A stretch of DNA of 38,770 nt from contig DASRFK010000036.1 in the NCBI GenBank assembly GCA_035651635.1, positions 1-38,770 of the forward strand. Direction: 5' to 3'. Positions 24,482 to 31,073 of this stretch are shown piece by piece. Source of the DNA: JANXQE01 sp035651635 (GTDB lineage: Bacteria > Verrucomicrobiota > Verrucomicrobiia > Limisphaerales > UBA8199). Below the pieces are notes generated by a model. The model had not been told where the DNA came from and did no database searches. It saw only the letters and a program-made list of their open reading frames with translations. Each line of letters begins with the position of its first letter. The stretch's first letter is position 1. The position numbers and the translations under genes were made by a program.

Positions 24482-24697
24482 ATGAAATGCCCAAATTGCA
24501 ATAAGGAAATGGAACCAGGCAATTTTTCACTGCCCAACAACACCGTATGGACGCCCGCCGCAGTCAAAACAAAGTTTGGTGTCATTGCCGAGGACATGGT
24601 CTGGCTTGCCAAGCGCTGGAATCTTTTCCCGCAGCCTGCGAAAGGCCATATATGTCGAGACTGCAAGACAGCTTTCCTCAAATATCCAGGCAAATAG
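24482..24697 (+). CDS. Small zinc-ribbon protein (DUF6487-like)
   Basis: A 71-residue protein with a zinc ribbon made of MKCPNCNKEMEPGNF at the N-terminus and HICRDCKTAFLKYP at the C-terminus, giving two CxxC pairs. The opening resembles the small DUF6487 zinc-ribbon family. The longer frame from 24431 adds 17 residues with no family character, so I use the ATG at 24482. It lies in the run of orphan genes. Confidence 0.6.
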   Translation: MKCPNCNKEMEPGNFSLPNNTVWTPAAVKTKFGVIAEDMVWLAKRWNLFPQPAKGHICRDCKTAFLKYPGK

Positions 24698-24818
24698 AAG
24701 AACTAATGTGTAACCATTCCGCCGCAGGTAACTCCACGACCACTCTGGTTTTTCAAGAAGGTGGTCACTGGCGCGGAGTCGCTGGCCGGAACCATTCGGT
24801 GATACTCACCCAGGCATT

Positions 24819-25262
24819 ATGAGAGTTCCGTGGCGAGACCTTAAAGATGCTGAATTGAAGGCACTGAGGCAGCGGCAAGGTGGAAAGCTTTCGTCGAATA
24901 CTATTTCCCCCCTCAGGAAACTTTCGGGGAGGTGCGGGCGGGACCCCGATGCTGGGAAGTGCATTTGTTATCACGGCAGCCTCGCACTTCTCTTCGAATT
25001 TGATCAGGACTGGAAGAACGCCATAAAACACCGCCGGGTTGAAATTTCCCTCATCCAGAGACTATACGAGACGCTGACCAAGAACGCTCCCTCTGTCCGT
25101 CGGTGGGCCACTAACAATTACCGGGCGTCCGATTTGCGGCAGCGTCGCAAGATTCTTGAACAACTCGCGCGAAAAGCGATCACCGCGCCATCCGCTTCAC
25201 CGAGCCGCCGCCCTGCACGTCAACGGGCAGTTCGGACACAAAGGAACGGCGGCGACCGGTGA
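24819..25262 (+). CDS. Hypothetical protein with helical DWKNAIKHR segment
   Basis: A 147-residue frame. The central part (HGSLALLFEFDQDWKNAIKH, RRVEISLIQRLYETL, NNYRASDLRQRRKILEQLAR) is helical and reads like a real protein, with a TPR-like flavour. The region near residues 30-50 (SGRCGRDPDAGKCICYHG) is less natural and may be frameshifted. The last 30 residues are translation through an inverted repeat, as seen at cassette ends. Function is unknown. Confidence 0.5.
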   Translation: MRVPWRDLKDAELKALRQRQGGKLSSNTISPLRKLSGRCGRDPDAGKCICYHGSLALLFEFDQDWKNAIKHRRVEISLIQRLYETLTKNAPSVRRWATNNYRASDLRQRRKILEQLARKAITAPSASPSRRPARQRAVRTQRNGGDR

Positions 25263-25276
25263 CCGGAACGTTGGAC
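25197..25276 (+). repeat. attC-like inverted repeat, site 3
   Basis: TCACCGAGCCGCCGCC (25197-25212) pairs with GGCGGCGACCGGTGA (25248-25262) with one bulge, and GTTGGAC (25270-25276) follows, an exact GTTRRRY. A matching RYYYAAC on the left was not found. Confidence 0.35.
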
Positions 25277-25339
25277 GACGTCACCACTAATTCGGTTCAG
25301 CCAATGTCGACCGCCTTGTAGCGTGGATTTCACGCGTTT

Positions 25340-25365
25340 TGCGTGAGAATCACGCGAGCTGGAAG
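25340..25365. other. TTCACGC/GCGTGAGAA hairpin upstream of GloVer gene
   Basis: CACGCGTTTTGCGTG near 25328-25346 forms a short hairpin, and CACGCG is repeated shortly after. It could be a terminator for the cassette-like array or a regulatory site; no T-tract is present. Confidence 0.25.
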
Positions 25366-25447
25366 ACTGGTGCCTAGCTCGAACTAAGTCTTTCATTTGG
25401 ATTTCGCCGATAATTTGGTTGGCGTGTGCTATGCTAATGATTGGATA

Positions 25448-26905
25448 ATGTTACAGTTTATGAGGGCGCGACTCCTAACTCCCATGCGATGGCTTCTCGT
25501 GTTTTCCTTGGCGATTTGGTCAACCATCGGCTTAATGTTATGCGCTTCTGTGACTGCACAGAGCTTTACCACCCTGCACAGTTTCAGCTCATTTTCCGGG
25601 TCTACAAACAGCGACGGTGCGAATCCGTTCGCCGGGTTGCTCTCATCGGGTAATATTCTGTATGGGACATCATCGGGTGGCGGCGGTTCAGGAAACGGAA
25701 CCGTGTTCGCCCTTCGAAACGATGGCAACGGTCTTGCCACTCTTCATGATTTCACTGGTCTTAACGAAGGAGCCAGTCCTAGGGCCGGGTTGATCTTATC
25801 CGGCGACACCTTGTATGGAACAACAACTCTCGGCGGACGCTCAAACTTTGGCTCCGTGTTCGCTCTTCGGATCGACGGCACGGCGTTCGCCACCCTTCAT
25901 CATTTTACTGGTCTCAGCGACGAAGGTTTCCCGTCCGCCGCTTTAGTGTTGTCAGGCGATACGTTGTACGGAACCACAGTGGGTGGCGGCGGTTCTGGCA
26001 GCGGAACGGTATTTGCCGTGAGTACTAATGGTGCAAACTTTACCAATTTGTATGCTTTCACTCCCACTACTGTTTCGTCGCCCTTTTCCAATAATGATGG
26101 AGCCTGGCCACTTGGTGCTTTGACCCAGTCAGGTAATACGTTGTACGGGACCACCTCGAGCGGAGGTGTGCCGGGCAATGGAACGGTATTTGCCATAAAC
26201 AAGGATGGTACAGGCTTTAGCATCCTTCATACCTTCACCACACCATCTAGCTACCAGAACACGAACAGCGATGGGGCCATCCCCCGAGCTTCATTGGTCC
26301 TGTCCGGCGACACCCTTTACGGGACAACCGCTTTCGGAGGTTTTTTTGGCGGAGGCACAGTATTCGCTCTTCGCACTGACGGAACGGGCTTTACTAGCCT
26401 TCATCACTTCACTGGTCCAAGCGACGGATCTGAGCCGCGAACGGCGTTGGTATTATCAGGCAATACGCTCTATGGAGTTGCGAACTCTGGCGGCACGACA
26501 GGATTTGGGACGGTATTCGCCCTTAGCACCAACGGCATGGGGTTTACAACGATTTACAACTTTCCTCGTCCTGACGGTGAGCCTCACCAGTTTTATTCCG
26601 ATTTGTCATTCACAGGCGGTACTCTTTACGGGACAACGCTTATGCACGGCAGCGGTGGCAATGGCACGGTATTCAGTCTTTCGTTCCCACCCCAGTTGAC
26701 GATTACGTCCTCGGAGGGCACCACTGTTGTGTCCTGGCGAGCTCTTTATGCAGGGTTCGATTATACTGGGTTCACGTTGCAATCAACCACCAATTTGGGC
26801 TCACCTGTCTGGGAGAATACTCCGCCTCCAGTTGTGGCCGGCGGTTGGATTGCTGTCACGAATCCAATCTCCAGTGCCGAGCATTTTTTTCGGTTAAGCC
26901 AGTAA
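25448..26905 (+). CDS. Secreted GloVer-repeat protein, probably a seven-bladed beta-propeller
   Basis: An exported protein of 485 residues from the ATG at 25448 (25397, 25460 and 25484 are alternatives). The signal peptide is MRWLLVFSLAIWSTIGLM, ending near ASVTAQS. The body has seven repeats of about 50-70 residues with the core LYGTTxxGGxxGxGTVFAL, then TDGTGFTxLHxFTG, the GloVer repeat common in Verrucomicrobia. Seven copies suggest a seven-bladed propeller, an inference. The C-terminal domain (PPQLTITSSEGTTVVSW to EHFFRLSQ) is a frequent ending of large exported verrucomicrobial proteins. Its role, perhaps surface adhesion or polysaccharide handling, is unknown. Composition is lower in GC than its neighbours. 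Confidence 0.88.
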   Translation: MLQFMRARLLTPMRWLLVFSLAIWSTIGLMLCASVTAQSFTTLHSFSSFSGSTNSDGANPFAGLLSSGNILYGTSSGGGGSGNGTVFALRNDGNGLATLHDFTGLNEGASPRAGLILSGDTLYGTTTLGGRSNFGSVFALRIDGTAFATLHHFTGLSDEGFPSAALVLSGDTLYGTTVGGGGSGSGTVFAVSTNGANFTNLYAFTPTTVSSPFSNNDGAWPLGALTQSGNTLYGTTSSGGVPGNGTVFAINKDGTGFSILHTFTTPSSYQNTNSDGAIPRASLVLSGDTLYGTTAFGGFFGGGTVFALRTDGTGFTSLHHFTGPSDGSEPRTALVLSGNTLYGVANSGGTTGFGTVFALSTNGMGFTTIYNFPRPDGEPHQFYSDLSFTGGTLYGTTLMHGSGGNGTVFSLSFPPQLTITSSEGTTVVSWRALYAGFDYTGFTLQSTTNLGSPVWENTPPPVVAGGWIAVTNPISSAEHFFRLSQ

Positions 26906-27021
26906 GCAGAGTGTGAGAATCTGACCGACGGTAGGATGGTAGGATGGCCGAACAAGCCTCACCCAGCCGAACCGCGATAACGTCTTCATTTCATGCCGGA
27001 GGCCGTCGGCGCGGGCTGCTT

Positions 27022-27343
27022 ATGGGCATCGTTAAGGGGCTCTTAACGTTATGCGTGTTCTCGGTTCTCATGTTCCTCACCATCGTTTCGATGGCGGTGC
27101 TTGGATGCCGGAAGGAAGGGAAGGCCGAGCCCCGGAGGCGGGAGGTTTTTCTTCCGGGCACGTTCCAGCCTGGCACCGTGGACGAAGCCGCTGCAATAGC
27201 TCTCGCTCGTCGGTGTGTATCCAAGCAATGATACGTGGTCAGGCCAGGCAGTCTACGAGGCCCGCCGCCGCAATGGCGGATGGTCAGTGACAGCTGCTCG
27301 CATCGAGGGGTATAGCTCTCAGGGAAAACCGTTGGCCGTGTAA
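27022..27343 (+). pseudogene. Frameshifted membrane/lipoprotein gene
   Basis: From the ATG at 27022 (or 26944) the frame gives a hydrophobic N-terminus ending in a lipobox-like VLGC (Cys 29 from 27022), then PGTFQPGTVDEAAAIALARR, and stops at 27231. A shift near 27205-27215 opens VYPSNDTWSGQAVYEARRRN and GGWSVTAARIEGYSSQGKPL with a stop at 27341-27343. The two parts make one natural small exported protein (AAIALAR, NDTW, GWSV.RIEG is a plausible conserved order). One base has probably been gained or lost. Function is unknown. Confidence 0.6.
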
Positions 27344-27346
27344 ACC

Positions 27347-27820
27347 TTGACTCCTCGCGAGGGCGGAATAGGCTTGGATATTCACGTTGCCGCAACCCCT
27401 GTGCTCTGCATCGTCTATGTCAGTTCTGCCTCGCGCTCCTTTGACGAGCGCAAACTCTTGCCCATGCTTAAGAGCTTCCGAGAGAATAATGCGCGGGCGA
27501 ACATTACGGGTTTACTTCTCTACAAAGGGGGCAACTTCATGCAAGCCATCGAGGGGCCAAAGGAACGGGTGCATGAGCTATTCGAAAAAATTCGGCAGGA
27601 CCCGCGTCACACGGGAGTTTACAAGCTGCTCGAACGCCCCATCATTAAGCGCGAGTTTTCAAACTTTTCCATGGGGTTTCAGAACGTGGACGCTCTGCCA
27701 CCGGATGCCACGGAGGACGTCGGTAATTTCCTCGCCGAGGGGCTGACAGCCGACTCTTTTCGTGAGAACCCGGGACGCGCTCACAAACTGCTGCGGATGT
27801 TCGCGATGAACATGAGGTGA
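27347..27820 (+). CDS. BLUF-domain blue-light sensor
   Basis: A 157-residue (at most) single-domain BLUF photoreceptor that binds FAD. Key residues are the Tyr in IVYVSSA, NN and Asn in RENNARANITGLLLY, and Gln in NFMQAIEG, the Tyr-Gln-Asn triad of the photocycle. DPRHTGVYKLLERPIIKREF and FSMGFQNVD complete the domain; the semi-conserved Trp of some BLUF proteins is Ser or Met here. A C-terminal helix follows, and no output domain is attached, so it acts through a partner. No ATG is available at the N-terminus: TTG at 27347, TTG at 27374 (preceded by GAGGGCGG) or GTG at 27401 are candidates. It lies 3 bp after the restored end of the frameshifted gene. Confidence 0.9.
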   Translation: MTPREGGIGLDIHVAATPVLCIVYVSSASRSFDERKLLPMLKSFRENNARANITGLLLYKGGNFMQAIEGPKERVHELFEKIRQDPRHTGVYKLLERPIIKREFSNFSMGFQNVDALPPDATEDVGNFLAEGLTADSFRENPGRAHKLLRMFAMNMR

Positions 27821-28074
27821 TCAGACTGTGTGGAGAACCGGAGAACCAACTCCCGCGATACCTGCTGAAGTGAACCGGCGTTCCCGGGGCGCAGCCCGGT
27901 GCGCCCGCCACCGTAGTCGCTCCACTGCTGCGGAGCGTTTGCAGAAACTACTGGATGAGGCTCAAAGGCCATGACGACGGAGTCTCAACAATATCGTGAA
28001 CGCGACTCCGGTTCCGCCATTCTGTTGGTTCTGACCCAGTTGCCCGGAGCGCCTGAATTTATTCGTCGGGCTTC

Positions 28075-28263
28075 ATGAACCCGCTCGGCGTGTTCCAGTT
28101 GGTTTTTGTGGCCTTGGAAGGCATCGCCTACGCGCTGAACCCGAAGCTCAGGAAAGAGGGGAAGAAAAAGGCTGTTGGATTTGGGTTACTTTATATCGGC
28201 TTCCTTCTCGCCGGCATTGTCCTGCTCGTCGTGGTTGTAAGGTCGCTGTATTTCCGTCAATGA
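28075..28263 (+). CDS. Small membrane protein, function unknown
   Basis: A 62-residue protein with two hydrophobic segments (LGVFQLVFVALEGIAYAL and LLYIGFLLAGIVLLVVVV) separated by a very basic loop KLRKEGKKK, so the loop should be cytoplasmic. Short but with convincing membrane topology. Nothing in the flanking 254 bp upstream looks coding. Confidence 0.55.
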   Translation: MNPLGVFQLVFVALEGIAYALNPKLRKEGKKKAVGFGLLYIGFLLAGIVLLVVVVRSLYFRQ

Positions 28264-28424
28264 GACACTGACTACGCGAGTTCGATCCTGTTGAATGGTT
28301 CGATAGAAACAAGCTCCAGGATTTACTTCAGCGGGCGCGGGGTCAGGTCAAGAGGCATCAATGGGTCGACCCTACACAAAACAGCGGACAACACCAGTCA
28401 TGGTTTAATCGCCAAGACCTAAGT

Positions 28425-28547
28425 GCGCATTTTAGGATTCGGTTTGGAGTCCCACCTTTTGGCGGTTTTGGGGCCGGGCCGCCTAAAGGCGGGACTCCGA
28501 GCCCATAGTCCCACGCCTGGGTCGGCATTTTTAAAACACGCTCTAAG
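28425..28547. repeat. Hairpin element C (MITE-like, inverted relative to B)
   Basis: GGAGTCCCACC (28446-28456) pairs with GGCGGGACTCC (28488-28498), one mismatch. Read on the reverse strand, the order TTAAAAATG, GGAGTCCCGCC, AGGCGG, CCGCC, GGGACTCCAAA, CGAATCCTAAA matches element B from end to end. The right border AAAACACGCTCTAAG (28533-28547) matches that of element A. It overlaps the end of the lipoprotein gene. Confidence 0.75.
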
Positions 28548-28899
28548 GCTGGTTCAATGGGAGGGGGCGGAAATCCGCGTTAGTGGACAGGACGAACAGG
28601 CCGAGCGTAAGCACCGAGCCAGCAATTGCGGTCGGAAGCCTGGGCGTCTCCAGTTTGATCTCGCCCTCCAAGGTAGTTCCGGTGCCCTCGCAGCTGCCGC
28701 TCACATTGACGTAGAAGGTCTCACCGCGTCGCTCGACCACGCCAGACAAACCGCCGTTCGAGAAATGCCTTCCCGAGCTGACCCGTGCAGTAGCCACGAC
28801 GTGTTCAGCGGTAAACAAGTGCAGGTAGAGCGCCGGGGACTGGGTGGTGCAGCCGGCGGTGAAGGCGAGGGCCACGCAAAGCGTAGTGGCGAGGTTCAT
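28543..28899 (-). CDS. Lipoprotein of unknown function
   Basis: A 118-residue lipoprotein: MNLATTLCVALAFTAGC has a lipobox ending at Cys 17. The mature part (RVSSGRHFSNGGLSGVVERR, ETFYVNVSGSCEGTGTTLEG) is beta-rich and ends with a hydrophobic stretch AIAGSVLTLGLFVLS. No family recognised. The stop codon TAG (28543-28545) lies inside the terminal sequence of element C, so the present C-terminus (about PLPLNQP) may have been set by the element's insertion. Confidence 0.7.
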   Translation of the reverse strand: MNLATTLCVALAFTAGCTTQSPALYLHLFTAEHVVATARVSSGRHFSNGGLSGVVERRGETFYVNVSGSCEGTGTTLEGEIKLETPRLPTAIAGSVLTLGLFVLSTNADFRPLPLNQP

Positions 28900-28982
28900 G
28901 ACCTAAATACACCGGGCGAGGGCGATTGTTTTTGAAGGAGCGGCTTCAGAACAGAGAGGGCTAGTTCTTAGTTCTTTGAGTG

Positions 28983-29200
28983 CGACTCGTTTTTAGTGTC
29001 AGGAACAGCGCTGGATCTCTGCGAACAGAAAGTTCGCGTGCCGGCGCGCGGGCATGCTGCCCGCAGCAACGCCCGATCCCCGGCTGAGGTACGACTTGTT
29101 TTTTGGTGTTAGAAACAGTGCATGGATCTCTGCGAACTAAAAGTTCGCGCGCCGGGCGCGCGGGCATGCTGCCCGCAGCAACGTCCGATCACCGGCTGAC
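28983..29200. repeat. Two-copy 109-bp tandem repeat with hairpin modules
   Basis: Unit 1 (28983-29091) and unit 2 (29092-29200) are about 85-90 percent alike by eye. Each has a hairpin GCGAAC-loop-GTTCGC (29021-29037; 29132-29148) and a hairpin GCGGGCA-TGC-TGCCCGC (29048-29064; 29160-29176) followed by AGCAACG. The gap 28900-29332 contains no gene beyond this repeat. Confidence 0.85.
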
Positions 29201-29332
29201 GCCGGCTAGACCCGAGGCTGCAAGCGCAAGAACGGCGAGACGACGCGGAGAGAGATTTGGTTACACCTGAATGAAATATTTCGTTGTGTTTTCACTCGAA
29301 CAGCGAATCACTGCAATCGTCAATACGATGAT

Positions 29333-29785
29333 ATGAATATAGGAAATCTGACAATTTCGACCGCATGTCTTTTGATGGCGCTGACAGGTTGCGTTGAGCG
29401 CAGAGTTGTATACGTCCCCCAGTCCCAACTGGCATACGCGCCACCTCCTCCTGCAGCCCAGCCTGGCAATGTCGCCACTACCCCAGCAGCACCGCCACCG
29501 GACGCCCAAACACCACCAGCACCCGCCCCTGCTGTCGAGGCCCCAATGACCCCGCCACCGGCACCCGCGGCACCACCTCCAGGAGCATACGTGGCCTACG
29601 CGCCGGATTACTACACTTGGGATGGGAACGAATACGTTGGTGTCGTAAACGGGTCGTATGTCTATTGGTCCGGAGGTGTCTGGGTTGCCGCTCCGCCTGC
29701 CATCGTGTTCCGGTTTCACGGCTGGGAAAGGTATCACCCGGACTGGCACCGGCATGCGATACCATATCGTCGGCGGTTCCGGTAA
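29333..29785 (+). CDS. Proline/alanine-rich lipoprotein with YxxY-type C-terminal domain
   Basis: A 150-residue lipoprotein: MNIGNLTISTACLLMALTGC gives lipobox Cys 20. Residues 35-85 are a Pro/Ala-rich linker (APPPPAAQPGN, PPPAPAAPPPG), likely an extended spacer across the periplasm. The compact C-terminal domain (YYTWDGNEYVGVVNGSYVYW, GGVWVAAPPAIVF) is rich in Tyr and Trp, with a basic end (HAIPYRRRFR). Such tethered domains may contact peptidoglycan or the outer membrane, an inference. A reverse-strand frame over the same DNA is a shadow. Confidence 0.75.
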   Translation: MNIGNLTISTACLLMALTGCVERRVVYVPQSQLAYAPPPPAAQPGNVATTPAAPPPDAQTPPAPAPAVEAPMTPPPAPAAPPPGAYVAYAPDYYTWDGNEYVGVVNGSYVYWSGGVWVAAPPAIVFRFHGWERYHPDWHRHAIPYRRRFR

Positions 29786-30105
29786 GAACTGAGCGGAAGT
29801 TCACGATCAAGCGGGCTATCCTGCTTCCACCCATGCGCCATTGGCCTTGCGCCAACTGCTGCGTTTCTGGCGGCTTGAGCGCTCCTTAGCCTCGCTGGCG
29901 AGCCGTTGGCGTGGTGGCCAAAAGCAGCAACGATTTTGCGCTCGTCTTAGGCAGTTAGCCCGGAGCGTTCATGCGCGATCACTGAGCGACAACATTCGGC
30001 CCTCGGTTCGCCAGTCGACAAAGATTGCGCATGCCTTCGTGACCCGATAGTCTTGGCATTGGTGGAATGCCCTCAATGCGGGCCCCGCCTCCGTTAGTTT
30101 TACCT
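29786..30105. other. Intergenic stretch before the MscS gene
   Basis: No protein frame with recognisable character is present in these 320 bp. Neither a convincing promoter nor a terminator was found by eye. Confidence 0.4.
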
Positions 30106-31026
30106 ATGAGAGAATTGTTGACCCGGTGGAGAGAATTTTTGGATTTCCCGCTCGTGCGCGCGGGCGGAGTCCAGTTCACCATTGGCCACCTCATTGAATT
30201 GGTCATCCTCCTGGCGATCGTCTGGGTTGCGGAGTTGGTCTTTCGGCGAATGTTTCTGGCTCGCTTGTTGAGTCGCTCCCGGCTCCGTCCGTCCGTCCAG
30301 TTCGCCATCACCAAAATTGCCCGGTACACCTTCCTGGTCATCGGAATTTACCTTTCACTGCAGGCGGTCGAGATCAATCTCAATTCACTGGCGTTCCTGG
30401 CGGGGGCTTTGGGTGTCGGAATTGGATTCGGCTTGCAGAACATCGTCAGCAATTTCATCAGCGGCTTGATTATTTTGGCAGAAGCACCGATTGCGTTGGG
30501 CGATCGGGTCGAGGTGAACGGCACTGTGGGCCGCGTCACTGAAATTAACCTGCGCAGCACTACCGTTGTCACGACCGATAACATCTGCATCATTGTGCCG
30601 AACAGCAATCTAATCACCGGCACGGTCATCAACTGGAGCCACGGCGACCCTACCGTGCGGACGCGCCTGCCCATTGGTGTGGCCTACGGCACCGACGTCG
30701 AGCACCTGCGCAAGCTGCTGCTGGAGGTGGCCGCCGCCGATCCCGATATTTTGAAAAACCCCGAACCGGAGCTGCTCTTTGTCGGCTACGGCGACAGCGC
30801 AATCAATTTCGAACTGGCCGTTTGGTCCAGCGTTAGCGTGGAGAAGCCCTTGCGCTTTAAGAGCCGTCTGTACTACGCCATTCATAAATGCCTCGAAGCG
30901 AATAAAATTGAGATTCCTTTCCCGCAGCGCGATCTGCACCTGCGCTCGGGAACGCTGACGTTGCAGAATGGGAATTTGGTCGCGGGGGCTCCGGTAATCG
31001 AGAAGAGTCGGGTATCGCCCCTTTGA
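30106..31026 (+). CDS. Small-conductance mechanosensitive channel, MscS family
   Basis: A 306-residue inner-membrane channel from the ATG at 30106 (ATG at 30067 adds 13 residues with no membrane character). Helices lie at about 30-50 (LIELVILLAIVWVAELVF) and 70-90, and the pore-lining helix is NSLAFLAGALGVGIGFGLQN IVS-type with the family Gly/Ala pattern. The cytoplasmic beta domain has GDRVEVNGTVGRVTEINLRS and VPNSNLITGTVINWS. The MscS vestibule end (EKPLRFKSRLYYAIHKCLEA, NKIEIPFPQRDLHL) is complete. It opens under membrane tension and protects against osmotic downshock. It converges on the Tat-exported oxidoreductase gene. Confidence 0.92.
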   Translation: MRELLTRWREFLDFPLVRAGGVQFTIGHLIELVILLAIVWVAELVFRRMFLARLLSRSRLRPSVQFAITKIARYTFLVIGIYLSLQAVEINLNSLAFLAGALGVGIGFGLQNIVSNFISGLIILAEAPIALGDRVEVNGTVGRVTEINLRSTTVVTTDNICIIVPNSNLITGTVINWSHGDPTVRTRLPIGVAYGTDVEHLRKLLLEVAAADPDILKNPEPELLFVGYGDSAINFELAVWSSVSVEKPLRFKSRLYYAIHKCLEANKIEIPFPQRDLHLRSGTLTLQNGNLVAGAPVIEKSRVSPL

Positions 31027-31073
31027 ATTGAGCTAGAACTGCTCCTGCTGATCGATAGGGAAGGTTACCCGCC

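Noticed and set aside
21785..25300. Genomic island integrated at tRNA-Pro
   Set aside because: Accessory genes do follow the tRNA, but I found no direct repeat of its 3' end downstream and no integrase gene.
29261..29755. 164-codon reverse frame rich in Cys, Arg and Trp
   Set aside because: It is antisense to the proline-rich lipoprotein, and its composition is the mirror of Pro/Ala codons.
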